Positions 7,660 through 8,704 of a stretch of DNA of 8,704 nt are shown in pieces. The notes beneath the pieces were generated by a model. It saw only the letters and a list, made by a program, of their open reading frames with translations. It was not told the origin of the DNA and did not search any database. Location: assembly GCA_027033875.1 (NCBI GenBank), contig JALVKK010000240.1, forward strand, positions 1 through 8,704. The letters run 5' to 3'. This DNA is from Flavobacteriales bacterium. GTDB taxonomy: Bacteria > Bacteroidota > Bacteroidia > Flavobacteriales > Flavobacteriaceae. Within the stretch, counting starts at the first letter, position 1; each line of letters starts with the position of its first letter. A program made the position numbers and the translations under genes.

Positions 7660-7908
7660 ATGAAAAACACTTCCATTTCACTCGGGGATTATTTTGATCA
7701 ATTTATCAAATTGCAAATAGCTTCCGGTCGCTACAAAAACGTCAGCGAAGTCATTAGAGCCGCACTACGGCTTTTAGAAAATGAAGAACAAAAAGCCGTA
7801 GCTTTAAAAAATGCCATTCAAGAGGGTATTGACAGTGGTATTGCACACGATTTTGACCCCGAAAAACAACTCCAAATTTTTAAAGCACAACAAAAAAAGA
7901 ATGGCTAA
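7660..7908 (+). CDS. parD: ParD-like ribbon-helix-helix antitoxin of a type II toxin-antitoxin system
   Basis: The 82-residue protein has the ParD layout. A short N-terminal beta strand (TSISL, residues 4-8) pairs with that of a second monomer to contact DNA. Two helices follow, with the family signature ASGRYKNVSEVIRAALRLLE at about 21-40. The C-terminal tail (about 45-82, with AIQEGIDSGIAHDFDPEK) is charged and should wrap around and neutralise the toxin. The antitoxin is cytoplasmic, acts as a dimer, and is expected to repress its own promoter through the palindrome at 7617-7633. The ATG at 7660 is the only start that keeps the ribbon strand intact. The gene overlaps parE by 8 bases, the typical antitoxin-first order. 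Confidence 0.92.
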   Translation: MKNTSISLGDYFDQFIKLQIASGRYKNVSEVIRAALRLLENEEQKAVALKNAIQEGIDSGIAHDFDPEKQLQIFKAQQKKNG

Positions 7909-8197
7909 TTATAAATTAACAAATAAAGCCGTAGAAGATTTAAACAGTATCTGGAACTATTCATTTAATAAATGGTCGGAAAAACAAGCTGATAAATATT
8001 ATTATCAACTTATTGAAAATTGTCAAAAAATTGCTAACAATCCCTCTTTAGGAAAAAATTATGATGGCATTATCAACGATTTATTGGGATTTAAAGTCAA
8101 TAAACACATAATTTTTTATCGACAAATGGATAATTGGGTAGAAATAACAAGGATTTTACACGAAAGAATGGATTTGCAAAACAGGGTAAAAGAATAA
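7901..8197 (+). CDS. parE: ParE-like toxin of a type II toxin-antitoxin system
   Basis: This 98-residue protein belongs to the RelE/ParE superfamily. Characterised ParE toxins poison DNA gyrase, while RelE members cut mRNA. The ParE assignment rests on the helical hairpin (about 9-47), GFKVNKHIIFYRQ (63-75), and the C-terminal RILHERMD (84-91), a signature of the ParE branch. The start at 7901 (MANYKLTNKAVEDL) gives the normal family length and sits just after an A-rich stretch. An in-frame ATG at 7811 would add 30 residues read from inside parD, with no family resemblance, so I reject it. The reading frame looks complete, so the toxin is probably functional and held in check by ParD. The 8-base overlap with parD suggests translational coupling. 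Gyrase as target is inferred from the family only. Confidence 0.92.
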   Translation: MANYKLTNKAVEDLNSIWNYSFNKWSEKQADKYYYQLIENCQKIANNPSLGKNYDGIINDLLGFKVNKHIIFYRQMDNWVEITRILHERMDLQNRVKE

Positions 8198-8219
8198 TTA
8201 CCAGTGATAAAATTATTCT
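8191..8219 (+). terminator. AT-rich hairpin across the parE stop, possible weak terminator
   Basis: AGAATAATT (8191-8199) is perfectly complementary to AATTATTCT (8211-8219), with an 11-base loop. The parE stop codon (8195-8197) lies in the left arm. The stem has a single G-C pair and is followed by AAAAATTT rather than a T tract, so termination would be inefficient. It may instead protect the 3' end of the parDE mRNA, or be chance in AT-rich DNA. Confidence 0.3.
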
Positions 8220-8278
8220 AAAAATTTAGTAACAAAATTGTTGTTAAATCGTTAATAAATAAGTAAACAACTAATTCA

Positions 8279-8536
8279 ATGGGCTTTGAAATAGACAGTC
8301 ATAACAGCATCAAAAACAACCGTTCTTTACTTCGAGACAGATTCAAGTTTAAAAGCAGAGAAAATTATTTCATCTCATTAGAAAAAGACAAAAAAGATTT
8401 TAAAGTTTCCAAAGGTCGTAACCGGCATTACAAAGCTTACAAAAATGCTTACCGTAGATTTCTGTTCCATTTATTTTTTGTATTTTTAAGCGCTTTAATC
8501 GTTATCATCATTTTAATTAATTTTTTTGAACTATGA
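8279..8536 (+). CDS. Small basic protein with one C-terminal membrane helix, unknown function
   Basis: I do not recognise a named family for this 85-residue product. The first 60 residues are hydrophilic and strongly basic (SIKNNRSLLRDRFKFKSREN near 10-29; KGRNRHYKAYKNAYRR at 45-60), probably helical. Residues 61-82 (FLFHLFFVFL then SALIVIIILI) form one hydrophobic segment long enough to span the membrane. By the positive-inside rule the basic part should face the cytoplasm, giving a tail-anchored-like protein. The SxKNNxxLL start and the C-terminal helix recall short conserved hypothetical proteins of Bacteroidota, but that is memory and not a search result. The stop codon overlaps the next start as ATGA, and together with the membrane helix this supports a real gene. 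No TAnnTTTG box is visible in the 81 bases upstream, so its promoter is unclear. Confidence 0.75.
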   Translation: MGFEIDSHNSIKNNRSLLRDRFKFKSRENYFISLEKDKKDFKVSKGRNRHYKAYKNAYRRFLFHLFFVFLSALIVIIILINFFEL

Positions 8537-8704
8537 CACAAGGAACAGTCCGTTTAGAAACCATCAATTCCGTAGGATATATCACATTTTTTCACCCGTC
8601 GAGCAATGCTATGCCGGGTTATTTACTCAAACAATTAGCCAACACGCTGCAACAAGCCGGCAACGACAACAATATCAAAGCCATCGTCCTACAAAGTGAA
8701 GGGC
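8533..8704 (+). CDS. Enoyl-CoA hydratase/isomerase family protein (5' part only)
   Basis: Fifty-seven codons are present before the window ends. The N-terminus fits the crotonase fold: a first beta hairpin (GTVRLETINSVGYITFFHP, residues 4-22), SSNAMPGYLLKQLANTLQQA as the conserved loop and first helix (23-42), then the strand KAIVLQSEG (49-57). That strand leads into the oxyanion-hole segment, which lies outside the window. Family members act on acyl-CoA thioesters (hydration, isomerisation or cleavage). The substrate cannot be judged because the catalytic residues are missing from view. Its ATG (8533-8535) overlaps the TGA of the upstream small membrane protein, so the two are probably translationally coupled. 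Confidence 0.82.
   Translation, partial: MTQGTVRLETINSVGYITFFHPSSNAMPGYLLKQLANTLQQAGNDNNIKAIVLQSEG

Noticed and set aside
7811..7900. N-terminal extension of ParE from the ATG at 7811, giving 128 residues
   Set aside because: The extra 30 residues are read out of frame from inside parD and lack family resemblance. The start at 7901 gives the usual ParE length and the usual small overlap with parD.
8229..8245. Inverted repeat AACAA/TTGTT between parE and the small membrane protein gene
   Set aside because: Five-base AT-rich arms are expected by chance in this composition, and no promoter box lies next to it.

Overview
The window looks like ordinary chromosome from a member of the Bacteroidota. 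It is AT-rich. Both secreted proteins carry Bacteroidota-style lipoprotein signal peptides (LLTSC and LFTAC). Start codons are preceded by A-rich DNA rather than Shine-Dalgarno motifs. Promoter-like sites fit the Bacteroidota consensus TTTG-N19-TAnnTTTG. No tRNA, rRNA, CRISPR array, transposase or phage gene was seen, and no stretch over about 250 bases lacks a gene.

The left three quarters are on the minus strand. At the left edge is a truncated lipoprotein with a DUF4382-type domain followed by a carboxypeptidase-regulatory-like beta-sandwich (1-800). Next is one very large gene (918-6461) for an 1847-residue bacterial alpha-2-macroglobulin lipoprotein with an intact thioester motif (HGCIEQ). 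It is probably a periplasmic protease trap.

A 245-base divergent intergenic region (6462-6706) holds a 13-bp tandem repeat, a purine-rich tract, a good -7 element for the rightward gene, and a 72-nt, about 27-bp imperfect hairpin just upstream of the rightward start codon.

The right quarter is on the plus strand. It starts with yicC (YicC/YloC family endoribonuclease). A parD-parE type II toxin-antitoxin pair follows, with its own near-consensus promoter and a palindrome that looks like its operator. Then comes a small basic protein with one C-terminal membrane helix, coupled by an ATGA overlap to the first 57 codons of an enoyl-CoA hydratase/isomerase family gene that runs off the right edge.

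Nothing here clearly forms a new multi-gene system. The least explained signals are the structured leader of yicC, whose two non-Watson-Crick pairs are both G-U on the sense strand, and a strong imbalance between CCGG (about 55 sites) and GGCC (1 site).
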